From NCBI GenBank assembly GCA_024707265.1, contig JANQAB010000006.1, positions 377,001-441,000 on the forward strand: a DNA stretch of 64,000 nucleotides. The letters run 5' to 3'. Source of the stretch: Sporocytophaga sp. (GTDB taxonomy: Bacteria; Bacteroidota; Bacteroidia; Cytophagales; Cytophagaceae). Made by a program: the position numbers and the translations under genes. Positions 45,768 through 55,449 of this stretch are shown piece after piece (positions within the stretch are counted from its first letter, which is position 1; the number at the start of each line of letters is the position of its first letter). The notes under the pieces are model-generated. The model saw only the letters and a program-made list of their open reading frames with translations. It did no database searches and had not been told where the DNA came from.

Positions 45768-46250
45768 ATGATTTATATAATAATGGGTGTTTCCGGATGC
45801 GGAAAAACTACGATTGGCAAGTTACTTTCATCACAACTAAACCTTCCATTTTTTGATGGCGATAATTTTCACCCGGAGAACAACATCCAAAAAATGTCAT
45901 GCGGAATTCCTCTGACAGATGAGGACCGATTACCATGGTTAACCAGCATCTCGGAGAACTTAAAAAAATGGGAATTGACAGGAGGAGCAGTATTAGCCTG
46001 TTCTGCTTTAAAAGAAGATTACAGGCAAATATTATTATCCACCAGCACACCTGTAACATGGATATTTCTGGATGGCCATATGGACATCATTAAGCAACGA
46101 TTAGATAACAGAGAAGGACATTATATGCCATCTACCTTATTAATTTCTCAGCTTGGTCTGCTGGAAAGACCTCAATATGGCATTCATGTGGATGTATCCT
46201 CTACTCCCAATTTGATCGTTCAGGAAATTTTAAAGAAATTGAAAGCATGA
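45768..46250 (+). CDS. gntK: gluconokinase
   Basis: Phosphorylates gluconate to 6-phosphogluconate. 160 residues, the usual size: P-loop 'IMGVSGCGKTTIGKLL', 'FFDGDNFHPENNIQKMSCGIPLTDEDRLPWL' with the family motif GDxxHPxxNxxKM, and 'ACSALKEDYRQIL'. The stop overlaps the start of gnd (ATGA), so the two are translationally coupled and the product feeds directly into the next enzyme. Confidence 0.95.
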   Translation: MIYIIMGVSGCGKTTIGKLLSSQLNLPFFDGDNFHPENNIQKMSCGIPLTDEDRLPWLTSISENLKKWELTGGAVLACSALKEDYRQILLSTSTPVTWIFLDGHMDIIKQRLDNREGHYMPSTLLISQLGLLERPQYGIHVDVSSTPNLIVQEILKKLKA

Positions 46251-47662
46251 ATTCATTAGCACAATTTGGAGTAGTCGGACTTGGAGTGATGGGCAAAAGC
46301 CTTGCTCTTAACCTTGCTGAAAAAGGAATTAACATATCTGTATTTAATAGACATTTATCAGGTTCGGAAGAAAACATTGCTGTTAATTTCGTGAAAGAAC
46401 AAAGCACCAAAGGTTGCATATTGGGTTTTGATGACCTTAAGGCTTTTGTTGCTTCTCTTGAGAAACCCAGAAAAATCTTATTAATGATTCAGGCTGGTTC
46501 TGCTGTTGATCAACAACTAGATCAGCTGGTACCATTGCTAGATAAAGGTGATATCGTTATTGACGGAGGTAACTCCTTTTATAAGGACACGAACAAAAGA
46601 ACAAAACAGCTTAATGAGTCAGGAATTCATTTCATTGGTGCAGGTATTTCCGGAGGAGAAGAAGGAGCTCGCAAAGGCCCTTCAATAATGCCTGGAGGAG
46701 ATAAAGATGCTTATGAGAAAATAGCTGACTATTTAAATCTTATTGCTGCGAAAGATAAATCGGACAAACCCTGTATTTCCTATATTGGACCAGAAGGTTC
46801 TGGTCATTTTGTAAAAATGGTACACAATGGAATAGAATATGCAGAAATGCAGATCTTAGCTGAAGTTTACTTCTTGATGAGGTCCTATTTAAAGTACACA
46901 CCAGACAAAATAGCTGATACATTTACTGAATGGCAAAATGATGGCTTGAGTAGCTATCTTCTTGAAATCACCATTGACATACTCAGAAAAACAGAAGATG
47001 GAGAACTGATCTTAGATAAGATCCTTGACAAGGCAAAACAAAAAGGAACTGGCGGCTGGTCCACAACTGCAGCAATGGATATCGGTGTTCCCTTCTCAAC
47101 CATCTCTGAAGCTGTTATGGCCAGAGCCCTTTCATCTATGAAAGAAATTAGAATTAAAGCTTCAACAGTTTACAATACCGAAAGTAAAGACAAATTACCA
47201 GCTGATAATTTTATTCAGAGTCTGAGAAACACGTACCAGGCAGCTAGAATTATCAATCATGATACGGGATTTAACCTTTTAAGTGAAGCTTCTCACCAAT
47301 TTAACTGGAATCTTGAATTAGGAGAAATTGCAAGAGTCTGGACCAATGGATGTATTATTCGATCTGAACTAATGGAAAAAATCTCTCAAATATTAAAATC
47401 AGAAAAATCAATATTATTAGCCTCCCCATTTGTAACTGTATTAAATAATACAGCAAAAGATTTCTCCACAGTGGTTTCTTCAGGTTTAATGAATGGTATC
47501 CCTCTACCGGTACTCTCATCTGCTTTAAATTACTTTTTAGGAGTAAAGACTGCCAACTCTGGCGCTAATCTGATTCAGGCTCAACGTGATTATTTTGGTG
47601 CACATACTTATGAAAGGATAGACGCTCTTAACAAGCAGTTTCATACTATCTGGAAAAGCTAA
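46247..47662 (+). CDS. gnd: 6-phosphogluconate dehydrogenase, decarboxylating
   Basis: Oxidises 6-phosphogluconate to ribulose 5-phosphate in the pentose phosphate pathway. Full length, 471 residues: NADP site 'VVGLGVMGKSLALNLAEKG', 'DGGNSFYKDTNKR', the signature 'GAGISGGEEGARKGPSIMPGG', catalytic Lys/His region 'GSGHFVKMVHNGIEYAEMQ', 'KGTGGWSTTAAMD' and C-terminal 'AQRDYFGAHTYERID'. It follows gntK with a 4-base overlap; no Entner-Doudoroff genes are nearby. Confidence 0.97.
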   Translation: MNSLAQFGVVGLGVMGKSLALNLAEKGINISVFNRHLSGSEENIAVNFVKEQSTKGCILGFDDLKAFVASLEKPRKILLMIQAGSAVDQQLDQLVPLLDKGDIVIDGGNSFYKDTNKRTKQLNESGIHFIGAGISGGEEGARKGPSIMPGGDKDAYEKIADYLNLIAAKDKSDKPCISYIGPEGSGHFVKMVHNGIEYAEMQILAEVYFLMRSYLKYTPDKIADTFTEWQNDGLSSYLLEITIDILRKTEDGELILDKILDKAKQKGTGGWSTTAAMDIGVPFSTISEAVMARALSSMKEIRIKASTVYNTESKDKLPADNFIQSLRNTYQAARIINHDTGFNLLSEASHQFNWNLELGEIARVWTNGCIIRSELMEKISQILKSEKSILLASPFVTVLNNTAKDFSTVVSSGLMNGIPLPVLSSALNYFLGVKTANSGANLIQAQRDYFGAHTYERIDALNKQFHTIWKS

Positions 47663-48276
47663 TAGAATAACTTATTTCAAAAAGGATTCCTCATACTGTC
47701 AATTAAGGTAAATAGTAAGAAATAAAGCCTGAAGTTAAAGAGGTTTGCACCACGGTGTTAAATGAAGAGAAGTATAAAACGGCATTGTTACCATTACAAA
47801 GAAAGGAAATTAAAGGAAGAAAACATTTTCAGAAATCACATCAATAGTTTCAAAACAAAATCTCTATGCAACACAGGAAGTGACTTAACGAATGTGGATT
47901 TTTACACCGATACCACAACAACTAACTCCTTAAAAGATCACCAAGCAACACTTAGTGTCATAACAACATATAATGAATTATTATACTTATAAAGAAACAA
48001 TAAACCAAAAATTAAACAGTCTTATATAACATAATACTTTCATTAACTATTAACATACATTCGTTAATCCAAAACACACTTTCATTAACTCATAAAATTC
48101 ATCTGGCAGAATAATCCATTAAAATCAATGCCTTACCTTCCTCAGGGTTTCAATTATTTATCCACACTTTACACACCTCAATTGTTTGATAGCCCGCATT
48201 TTACTAAATTGTATACATTATATTTTACAATTAGACCTCCAGATTAATTATCAGCTTAATCTAAATTCTCCCAAAA
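47663..48276. other. 614-bp intergenic region
   Basis: AT-rich region upstream of the T9SS cargo gene. A 76-codon open frame at 47762-47992 (+) is Lys/Asn/Thr-rich without recognisable motif. No terminator or clear promoter was found. Confidence 0.4.
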
Positions 48277-51200
48277 TTGAAAAGATTTGTATTAAAACTT
48301 ATTACAACCATTTGCCTGATAATTTTAATAAATGACGGATTTGCTCAGATACAGGTAGATTTTGATACATTCACACCAGGTGACTCCTGCAAAAGCAGAA
48401 CTGTACAGTTCGATGCTTCATCTTCAACAGGGCCTATTTCTTCTTATCAATGGGAATTTAAAAACAAAACTACAGGTGCCAGCCTGGGTGTTGGAACAGG
48501 GAAAAACATTACTAAAAATTTCCTGACTCCGGGTTTATATGAGGCCACACTTATCATTTCAGGCGGAGGTGCTACTTTAACTAAGTCCGTAGATATAAGA
48601 GTCTATCAACAACCTCAGGTAGACTTTACTTCTGATGTTCAGGAAGGATGTCTTCCTCAGAAGATAAATTTCATTGACAAAAGCAACGCCGGAGATGGCA
48701 TTATCACTAAATGGGAATGGAATTATAATGATGGAAAAAAAGACATATTCACCACTGCTACAAACCCATCTCATGACTATATTGCCAGCGGAAGTTACAC
48801 ACCTACCTTAATCATCACAAACAGCTTTGGTTGCACCAATTCGTTACCGAAAGACAAGTTCATAACGATTTATGATAAAATAACACCTGCCTTCCTCTCT
48901 ACAAACAACTATAGTTGCACCGCACCTCACACTGCTACCTTTGAAAATTTATCTCCCATAGATGGAAGATTCAATTATACATGGGATTTCGGAGATGGAA
49001 CTTCATTAGACTCCAATGATCCTTTTATAAATCATGAATATGAAACACCCGGAATATACAGCATAAAACTCACCGCCAAAAATGCTCCAGGCAATTGCAG
49101 TGCATTTGTACAAGGCACAGGAGTAAAAAATGTGTATATAGGAAAACCGGCTGCCGACTTTGATATTGCTTCAAAACTATGCCTTGGAACGTCGACATAC
49201 ATTTATCCAAAAGCAGATACAACAGGAATAAGTAATGAAGGTAAATGGTTCTTTGAAGATGACAATTCCGTTTATAACAACAAAACAGGTTACCATACCT
49301 TTAAAAAAGAAGGTAAATGGAAGGTCAAATATGTTACATTTAATACCTATTCCGGCTGCTACAGTGATACCGCGATAAAAGAAGTAGAGATACTACCTAT
49401 CCCTACTGCAGACTTCACACCTGATATACCAAACGGTTGCCAGCTACCTCATCTTGTTACCTTTACCAACCTCAGTAATAATGGAAGCATGTACGAGTGG
49501 AACTTCGGAGACGGCACTCTCCCTCTTATAACCACTGACCTTTCTCCTGTCAGCAAAAGTTACAATGCATTCTCAACCTATACTGTGCGTTTAAAAGTTA
49601 CCAATGATGCCGGTTGTAGCGCCACTAAAAATTACAATTACATAAGAATACAAAAGCCATCTGTAGATATCACCGTAAACCCCATTGAAGGTTGCATGCC
49701 GCTTACAATCAACATCAAAGCGAAGCCTACCTCTAATGACCCTGCGGTAAAATATGTTTACGATTTTGGTAATGGCAAAACCGATACCGTTTCTGTTGAT
49801 CAGCATTCAGGTACATATCCTGTACAAGGATCATTTACTGTAAAGGTTAAGATGATTACCAATCAGGGATGTATTGCAGAATCTACCGGTAAAACAGTCA
49901 CAGTTAATGAATTCTGTGATGATGATGGAGGCGGTGGCGGCGGAGGAGGTGGTGGCGGTGGTGGCCCTATTGGAGTAGCAAGAAGTACTGACTGCAATCA
50001 GAAGTACACCTTTACCTTTAATGATACAACATCAAATGCAACGGTCATATCCTGGGATTTTGACGGGACAATTATCAACAGTGCCTCCAACCCGATTACC
50101 TATACATTTCCTGACAATACAGGAAATAAAAAATTCATGGTAACAGCAAAACTTGAGGATCTCACTTCAGGCAACATTATTGAACATAAAAAAAGAATAA
50201 CGGTAGTTGATGAAAAAGCTAACTTCATTCCGGATATACTGGATATCTGCAAAGGACTAACCGTTAAATTCAATACGACAGGAATTGACTCCAGCAATAT
50301 CAGCAAATACACATGGGATTTTGGAGACAGCACTGCCAGAAAAGTTATAAATAATACACTCAACTATAAAAATTATGGCACTTATCTCAATGGCAATACA
50401 AGCTATGTTTATAAAGATACCGGTGTCTTTTATCCCAAGCTAATTATAGAAGATAAATTCGGATGCAAAGACTCTCTTCAATATCCTTTGCCAATTGTTG
50501 TAAATGGTCCTAAAGCTTACTTTACAATTGATACTGCTACTTTCTGTAAAGGTAAATTTTCAGTTGCATTTACTGACAGCTCAAAAGCAAATGGCTTAAC
50601 CCCCATTCACCAATGGAAATGGGATTTTGGAGATGGCACCTCATTAACATCCTCTGAAGACACCATAGTAAGCCACCAATACAATAACACTAGCTACTAT
50701 AGAAATTATAAAACAAGCCTCACCATCACTGACACCCTTGGATGTACAGATAAATACGAGCGAAATGTTACATCTTTCGTCCCCAGAGCGAGTTTTTACA
50801 CTAATGATACATTACGCTGCGGAAAGTTCAATATTTCATTTACTAATAACTCTTCAGCATATGTATCCAATTACAATCAATACACCTGGAAATACGGGAA
50901 CGGCAAGACTTCAACAGGCTATAGCGGAAGTACAGTTTTTTCAGATACCGGAAAATTTACTATAACTCTGATAGTTAAGGATGATGGAGGCTGTATAGAT
51001 TCTGTTACCAAAAGCAACTATATAAAACTTGTTAAACCCGTTGCGGATTTTGAAGTAGGAAGCGATACAGCGAAATGTATAGGTACATTCTCTCTTCCGT
51101 TTACAAGTACTTCTACATATGGTAAAACCTATCAATGGGATTTTGGAGATGGGGAAGTTTCATCAACAGATAAAATTGAAGTTAGCCATTTTTATAAAAA

Positions 51201-54200
51201 TGCAGATATATATACAGTACAACTTATCGTAACAGGCTTAGACGGATGTAAGGATACAACAAGTAAAGAGATCAAAATAAAAGGACCTAATGGTACTTTA
51301 AAAATAGATGATTATTATATCTGCAAAGGAGAACCTTATACATCAAAAATTACAGGCAAAAATATTAAAGATTACTTCTGGGATTTCGGAGACCTCTCCC
51401 CTACTTCCAATTTATCCAAAAAAGATTCAGTAAGCCACTTTTATGAATTGCCTGGCAAATACCTTCCCAATATTATCCTTCTTAGTCCAGAAGGATGCCA
51501 GATCACTCTTTCAGCAGAAGACTCTGTTTATGTAGATGATATTAATGCTGGTCCGGATGCAAACATTGAATGCGGAGACACCCATACAATGTTAAAAGGA
51601 AGTGCTGCCCTGAACATACCAGGTAATTACTATTGGGAAGGACCGCTAGGAGCTGATTATATTCCTGACCATACAAGTCTGATCACCCAGACAAATATTA
51701 CCGGAAAATATATTCTCAGGTTAAAAGATAATCTTTGTGCTATTACTGATACGGTAGAAGTAACCTCTTCCGGAATTGTACCTACTGCATCTGCAGGAAG
51801 TGACAAGAAACTGGACTGTATTAGTGGCACCTCAATTCTGGATGGAGGTACGACTACTACTGATACGAGATTTAAATGGACCGGCCCCTCAGACGCTTTA
51901 TTTTCACCTCATGACTCTATTGCTGTTCCTTCGGTTAATAAAGAAGGGCAATATATTTTAACTGTTATCCAAAAGTATTGTACAAAAACGGACACCGTGA
52001 TTATCAGTAAATGCTCTCTTACACCTACCGATACGACAATAAAAATATGTGCTAATATTCAAGGAACTCCTAATCAGTTTAATTCCTTCAACCTAACAGA
52101 CCTTGACAATCAAGTTATAGGCTCTGTAAGCTCTTCTGTCACCTGGTTTGAAGACAGTCTTTTTGTAAGACAGACTGGAACTCCTCAAGCAAGTACACTT
52201 ATCAATGACAGTAGCTTTTATGCTAAAATTACAAGCACCGATGGAACTGAGATTGGAAGAGCTAAAGTAAAACTGGAAGTTTATCCTTTTGTACAGGTTG
52301 ATTTTCATGATATCCCTTTTACATGTGAAAGCTCAGATACAATTGAAATCACAGGCATTACTCCTTTGGGTGGAACCTTTACCGGAGTAAACACTTTACC
52401 TGAAGGCAAATTTATCCCTCCAGCACTGGAAGGAGACTACCTTGTTCAATACAAATTTACCAGCATTTATGGATGCTCCGATTCCCTTTTCAAAACAGCT
52501 ACGGTAATCGAAGTACCTTCTCCGCCGATAGTGACAGACACAATAGTATATTGTCAGACTATAGATATCTTGCCACTAATAGAGGCTACCCCTAAGGCAG
52601 GTAATACTTTAACCTGGTATCAGGATAATAACACACAAGATTCTATCACTCAACCTGTAGCAGGCAGAACGGTTTCCACTATTATCTATTACGTAAGCCA
52701 AAAAAACTTCCTTTGCGAAAGTGAAAGGGCAAAAATCACAGTTATAGCCGATACAACACCAGTAGTGCAACCTGTTTCTCTGCTTGATCCTATTTGTCAG
52801 GGATTCACCAGAACCCTCACCACAACAGGTCTTTCTGGTAGCAGTTACTATTGGGAGCTTTCTGGGGGAAATGAATTAACTATCACACCTTCTGTCTCAG
52901 ATACATTATATATAATTGCAGGGACAGAAAATATAACAGGAAAAATTCAGGAAACTTCAGATAGAGGATGTAAGAGCGACACCGGATATTTCAACATTCA
53001 GGTTGACTTATTGCCTACCCCTTCTGCTGTGGGAGGATCAACTGAAGACACATTATCCTATTGCATAGTTCAGACTAATAAAACACTTAATGGTAATACT
53101 CCCATTATCGGAACAGGGAAATGGAATATTAATAAAAACACTGACAATGCAATTATAGATACCTCTTTGCCTGAATCTTTGATTTCAGATTTTGAGGACA
53201 TCAAAGATACTATTATTGCAACCTGGAAAATTACTAATGGAGTCTGTCCGGTAAGTCAGGCTACAGTAACAGTACTCCCGGTGCAGGCATATTATCCGGA
53301 AGTAACCTTAGATCCGATGCCTCCTGTGTGCGAGGGCAGTATAGTTACATTTAAAGCCAATCCAGGACAGGCTTCAGGAGATCACCCCAAATACAGTTTT
53401 TATAATGAAAACCATCAGTTATTAAGTGGTAATGACTCTATCAATACATTTACAACAAGTATAATATCTGACCTAAAAGTCTATGCTAAGATCAAATCAG
53501 ATTATCATTGTCTGTATACTGATACCGACACTTCCAATCTTGTTTACCAGAAAGCATATGAACACCCTATAGCTCAGATAGCTAAAAATTATGACACTAT
53601 ATGTATCAACAGAGGTCCTGTAATTCTTAATTATAAAAAGAACACCACAAAGGACACCTACTATGAGTGGCATTCTACTAATACCACAGAAGAGCTTTCC
53701 GGATCCTCTGTGTACTTAAATTCTCCCGAGGCTTCAGGAACTTATAGTTTGAAAGTTTTTAATTCTTACTGTCCTCCTGCTTTTGATTCTGTATCTATTA
53801 AGATATATGAGCAGCCTGAGATTTCATTTACTGAAACTATTTTGAATGTTGATTACCATCCGGAAAAACTGGTAGAACTCCCTCTTGTTATTAAACCACT
53901 TAACTACGATACAATTAATCATATTACCTGGACCCCTGCGGAATTTCTGGGATATTATGACAACGGGTCTTTCTCTCCTTTAACCTATAATACCTTTGAA
54001 AAAAAACCATACTATATAGCACAAGATCAGGAAATGGTTAAGACTTATGAAGTCATTGTATACAATGGTCCTAAAGGAAAAGGTTGCGAAGCTACCGCAG
54101 AGATCAGCATTAATAATTACATTCCTGTAAACATTCCCAATATTTTCTCACCCAATGGAGACGGGCTTAATGACTATTGGATACTGAGGGGATTAGCAAA

Positions 54201-54402
54201 ATATCCTAAAACCACAGTAAAAGTATTTAACAGATGGGGAAATATTTTATACGAAAATCATGACGGATATAAGCAACCTTGGGATGGGACTTCAGCAGGT
54301 GCTAAAGTTCCTTTCGGCACCTATTACTATGTTGTAGAATTCCTTGGAAGTGAAGACCAAAGCGACTACTCAGCTAGTGGATGGGTAGTAGTAATGGAAT
54401 AA
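48277..54402 (+). CDS. giant PKD-repeat secreted protein with T9SS type B sorting domain
   Basis: Secreted surface protein of 2041 residues. The only sensible start is TTG at 48277, directly before a signal peptide (KRFVLKLITTICLIILINDGFAQ). It contains about a dozen PKD-type domains marked by 'WDFGDG'-like cores. A run of 13 glycines (551-563, DNA 49927-49965) divides two PKD blocks. From ~1150 on, Ig-like domains with 'YYWEGPLG' and 'SYYWELSGG' strands occur. The last ~90 residues, 'IPNIFSPNGDGLNDYWIL ... VKVFNRWGNILYEN ... VPFGTYYYVVEF', are the type B (gliding-motility-associated) C-terminal domain. Type B cargo stays on the surface or is released with the help of PorP/SprF-like proteins, one of which is the next gene. 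Likely an adhesin; ligand unknown. Confidence 0.92.
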   Translation: MKRFVLKLITTICLIILINDGFAQIQVDFDTFTPGDSCKSRTVQFDASSSTGPISSYQWEFKNKTTGASLGVGTGKNITKNFLTPGLYEATLIISGGGATLTKSVDIRVYQQPQVDFTSDVQEGCLPQKINFIDKSNAGDGIITKWEWNYNDGKKDIFTTATNPSHDYIASGSYTPTLIITNSFGCTNSLPKDKFITIYDKITPAFLSTNNYSCTAPHTATFENLSPIDGRFNYTWDFGDGTSLDSNDPFINHEYETPGIYSIKLTAKNAPGNCSAFVQGTGVKNVYIGKPAADFDIASKLCLGTSTYIYPKADTTGISNEGKWFFEDDNSVYNNKTGYHTFKKEGKWKVKYVTFNTYSGCYSDTAIKEVEILPIPTADFTPDIPNGCQLPHLVTFTNLSNNGSMYEWNFGDGTLPLITTDLSPVSKSYNAFSTYTVRLKVTNDAGCSATKNYNYIRIQKPSVDITVNPIEGCMPLTINIKAKPTSNDPAVKYVYDFGNGKTDTVSVDQHSGTYPVQGSFTVKVKMITNQGCIAESTGKTVTVNEFCDDDGGGGGGGGGGGGGPIGVARSTDCNQKYTFTFNDTTSNATVISWDFDGTIINSASNPITYTFPDNTGNKKFMVTAKLEDLTSGNIIEHKKRITVVDEKANFIPDILDICKGLTVKFNTTGIDSSNISKYTWDFGDSTARKVINNTLNYKNYGTYLNGNTSYVYKDTGVFYPKLIIEDKFGCKDSLQYPLPIVVNGPKAYFTIDTATFCKGKFSVAFTDSSKANGLTPIHQWKWDFGDGTSLTSSEDTIVSHQYNNTSYYRNYKTSLTITDTLGCTDKYERNVTSFVPRASFYTNDTLRCGKFNISFTNNSSAYVSNYNQYTWKYGNGKTSTGYSGSTVFSDTGKFTITLIVKDDGGCIDSVTKSNYIKLVKPVADFEVGSDTAKCIGTFSLPFTSTSTYGKTYQWDFGDGEVSSTDKIEVSHFYKNADIYTVQLIVTGLDGCKDTTSKEIKIKGPNGTLKIDDYYICKGEPYTSKITGKNIKDYFWDFGDLSPTSNLSKKDSVSHFYELPGKYLPNIILLSPEGCQITLSAEDSVYVDDINAGPDANIECGDTHTMLKGSAALNIPGNYYWEGPLGADYIPDHTSLITQTNITGKYILRLKDNLCAITDTVEVTSSGIVPTASAGSDKKLDCISGTSILDGGTTTTDTRFKWTGPSDALFSPHDSIAVPSVNKEGQYILTVIQKYCTKTDTVIISKCSLTPTDTTIKICANIQGTPNQFNSFNLTDLDNQVIGSVSSSVTWFEDSLFVRQTGTPQASTLINDSSFYAKITSTDGTEIGRAKVKLEVYPFVQVDFHDIPFTCESSDTIEITGITPLGGTFTGVNTLPEGKFIPPALEGDYLVQYKFTSIYGCSDSLFKTATVIEVPSPPIVTDTIVYCQTIDILPLIEATPKAGNTLTWYQDNNTQDSITQPVAGRTVSTIIYYVSQKNFLCESERAKITVIADTTPVVQPVSLLDPICQGFTRTLTTTGLSGSSYYWELSGGNELTITPSVSDTLYIIAGTENITGKIQETSDRGCKSDTGYFNIQVDLLPTPSAVGGSTEDTLSYCIVQTNKTLNGNTPIIGTGKWNINKNTDNAIIDTSLPESLISDFEDIKDTIIATWKITNGVCPVSQATVTVLPVQAYYPEVTLDPMPPVCEGSIVTFKANPGQASGDHPKYSFYNENHQLLSGNDSINTFTTSIISDLKVYAKIKSDYHCLYTDTDTSNLVYQKAYEHPIAQIAKNYDTICINRGPVILNYKKNTTKDTYYEWHSTNTTEELSGSSVYLNSPEASGTYSLKVFNSYCPPAFDSVSIKIYEQPEISFTETILNVDYHPEKLVELPLVIKPLNYDTINHITWTPAEFLGYYDNGSFSPLTYNTFEKKPYYIAQDQEMVKTYEVIVYNGPKGKGCEATAEISINNYIPVNIPNIFSPNGDGLNDYWILRGLAKYPKTTVKVFNRWGNILYENHDGYKQPWDGTSAGAKVPFGTYYYVVEFLGSEDQSDYSASGWVVVME

Positions 54403-54417
54403 TATAAGTAAAAACAA

Positions 54418-55407
54418 TTGTACTTGAATATTAAAGTTAAATATCAACTCCTCTTATTTCTGTTCATAACTATACCTGCTATATGTTATGGTCAGCAAAG
54501 AATACATTTTACCCAATACATGGTTAATCAGTATGTATTGAACCCTGCAATCGGAGGTGTAAGCGGAGATCTTGAAATGGCCGTGGGATACAGAAAACAA
54601 TGGGTTAACTTTAATGGTGGACCAGAGAGTTATTATTTTAGCGGTCACCTTCCTATAAAACTCAGGAAGAAACCTTCTCTAAAGACTAAAGCTTTTCCTT
54701 TTCATTCTGCAGGAACTTTCATATACAAAGACGTTACCGGACCTATCAGCAAAACCTCTGCTCTTGCCTCCTATAGCTACAATATCCCTGTGTTTAAAGA
54801 TTTCAGGCTTGCATTAGGACTATTTATGGGCGTCTTGCAAATCAATCTTGATCAGAGTAAGCTTAAGTTTGATCAGGGCGGTGAAGTACTTAGGTTTAAT
54901 AACAAGACTATGCCAGATGCCAGTTCTGGTCTGTGGTTTTATAATCCAAGATTTTTCTTAGGAGCATCAGTGAATCAGCTGTTCATGAACAGACTGAACT
55001 TTTATAATGACTTCGGATATATGGTTTATCATTATTATCTGACTTCAGGCTATAAAATTCCTCTGGGGTATGAGATTGACAGGAATTCAAACTACAACTT
55101 TTATCTGATACCATCATTTATGTTGAAATATGGAGGAACGGGTACTCCTCCATCATTAGATCTGAATCTGAAAATAAGATACAGAGATATACTCTGGACA
55201 GGTGGTTCTTATCGTGTAAGAGATTCATTTTCTTTCCTTGCCGGAATGCTGTTTCATTCGAAAAAAAACGGAGTATTTGAAGTCGGATACTCCTATGATT
55301 ATACTATAAGCAAAATAAACCACTACACATCGGGCAGCCATGAGATTATATTGAAATACAATTATAAGTTAAAACGTCAGATCCCATGTCCTGACAATTT
55401 TTGGTAA
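54418..55407 (+). CDS. PorP/SprF-family type IX secretion membrane protein
   Basis: Outer-membrane beta-barrel partner for type B cargo. Length is 329 residues, starting at TTG 54418 (no ATG fits), with a signal peptide 'LLLFLFITIPAICYGQQ'. The family N-terminus 'FTQYMVNQYVLNPAIGG' and 'YRKQWVNFNGGPESYYFSGHLPI' are clear, and alternating strands run to 'YSYDYTISKINHYTSGSHEI'. It lies 15 bases downstream of the giant PKD gene, a pairing seen often in Bacteroidota, so the two very likely act together in surface display. Confidence 0.92.
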   Translation: MYLNIKVKYQLLLFLFITIPAICYGQQRIHFTQYMVNQYVLNPAIGGVSGDLEMAVGYRKQWVNFNGGPESYYFSGHLPIKLRKKPSLKTKAFPFHSAGTFIYKDVTGPISKTSALASYSYNIPVFKDFRLALGLFMGVLQINLDQSKLKFDQGGEVLRFNNKTMPDASSGLWFYNPRFFLGASVNQLFMNRLNFYNDFGYMVYHYYLTSGYKIPLGYEIDRNSNYNFYLIPSFMLKYGGTGTPPSLDLNLKIRYRDILWTGGSYRVRDSFSFLAGMLFHSKKNGVFEVGYSYDYTISKINHYTSGSHEIILKYNYKLKRQIPCPDNFW

Positions 55408-55449
55408 TCATTGAAACTTTTGAACAATTAAACACACAATAAACAAACC

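Noticed and set aside
47762..47992. 76-codon plus-strand open frame
   Set aside because: Lys/Asn/Thr-rich, no motif and no neighbouring evidence; could be real but not supportable.
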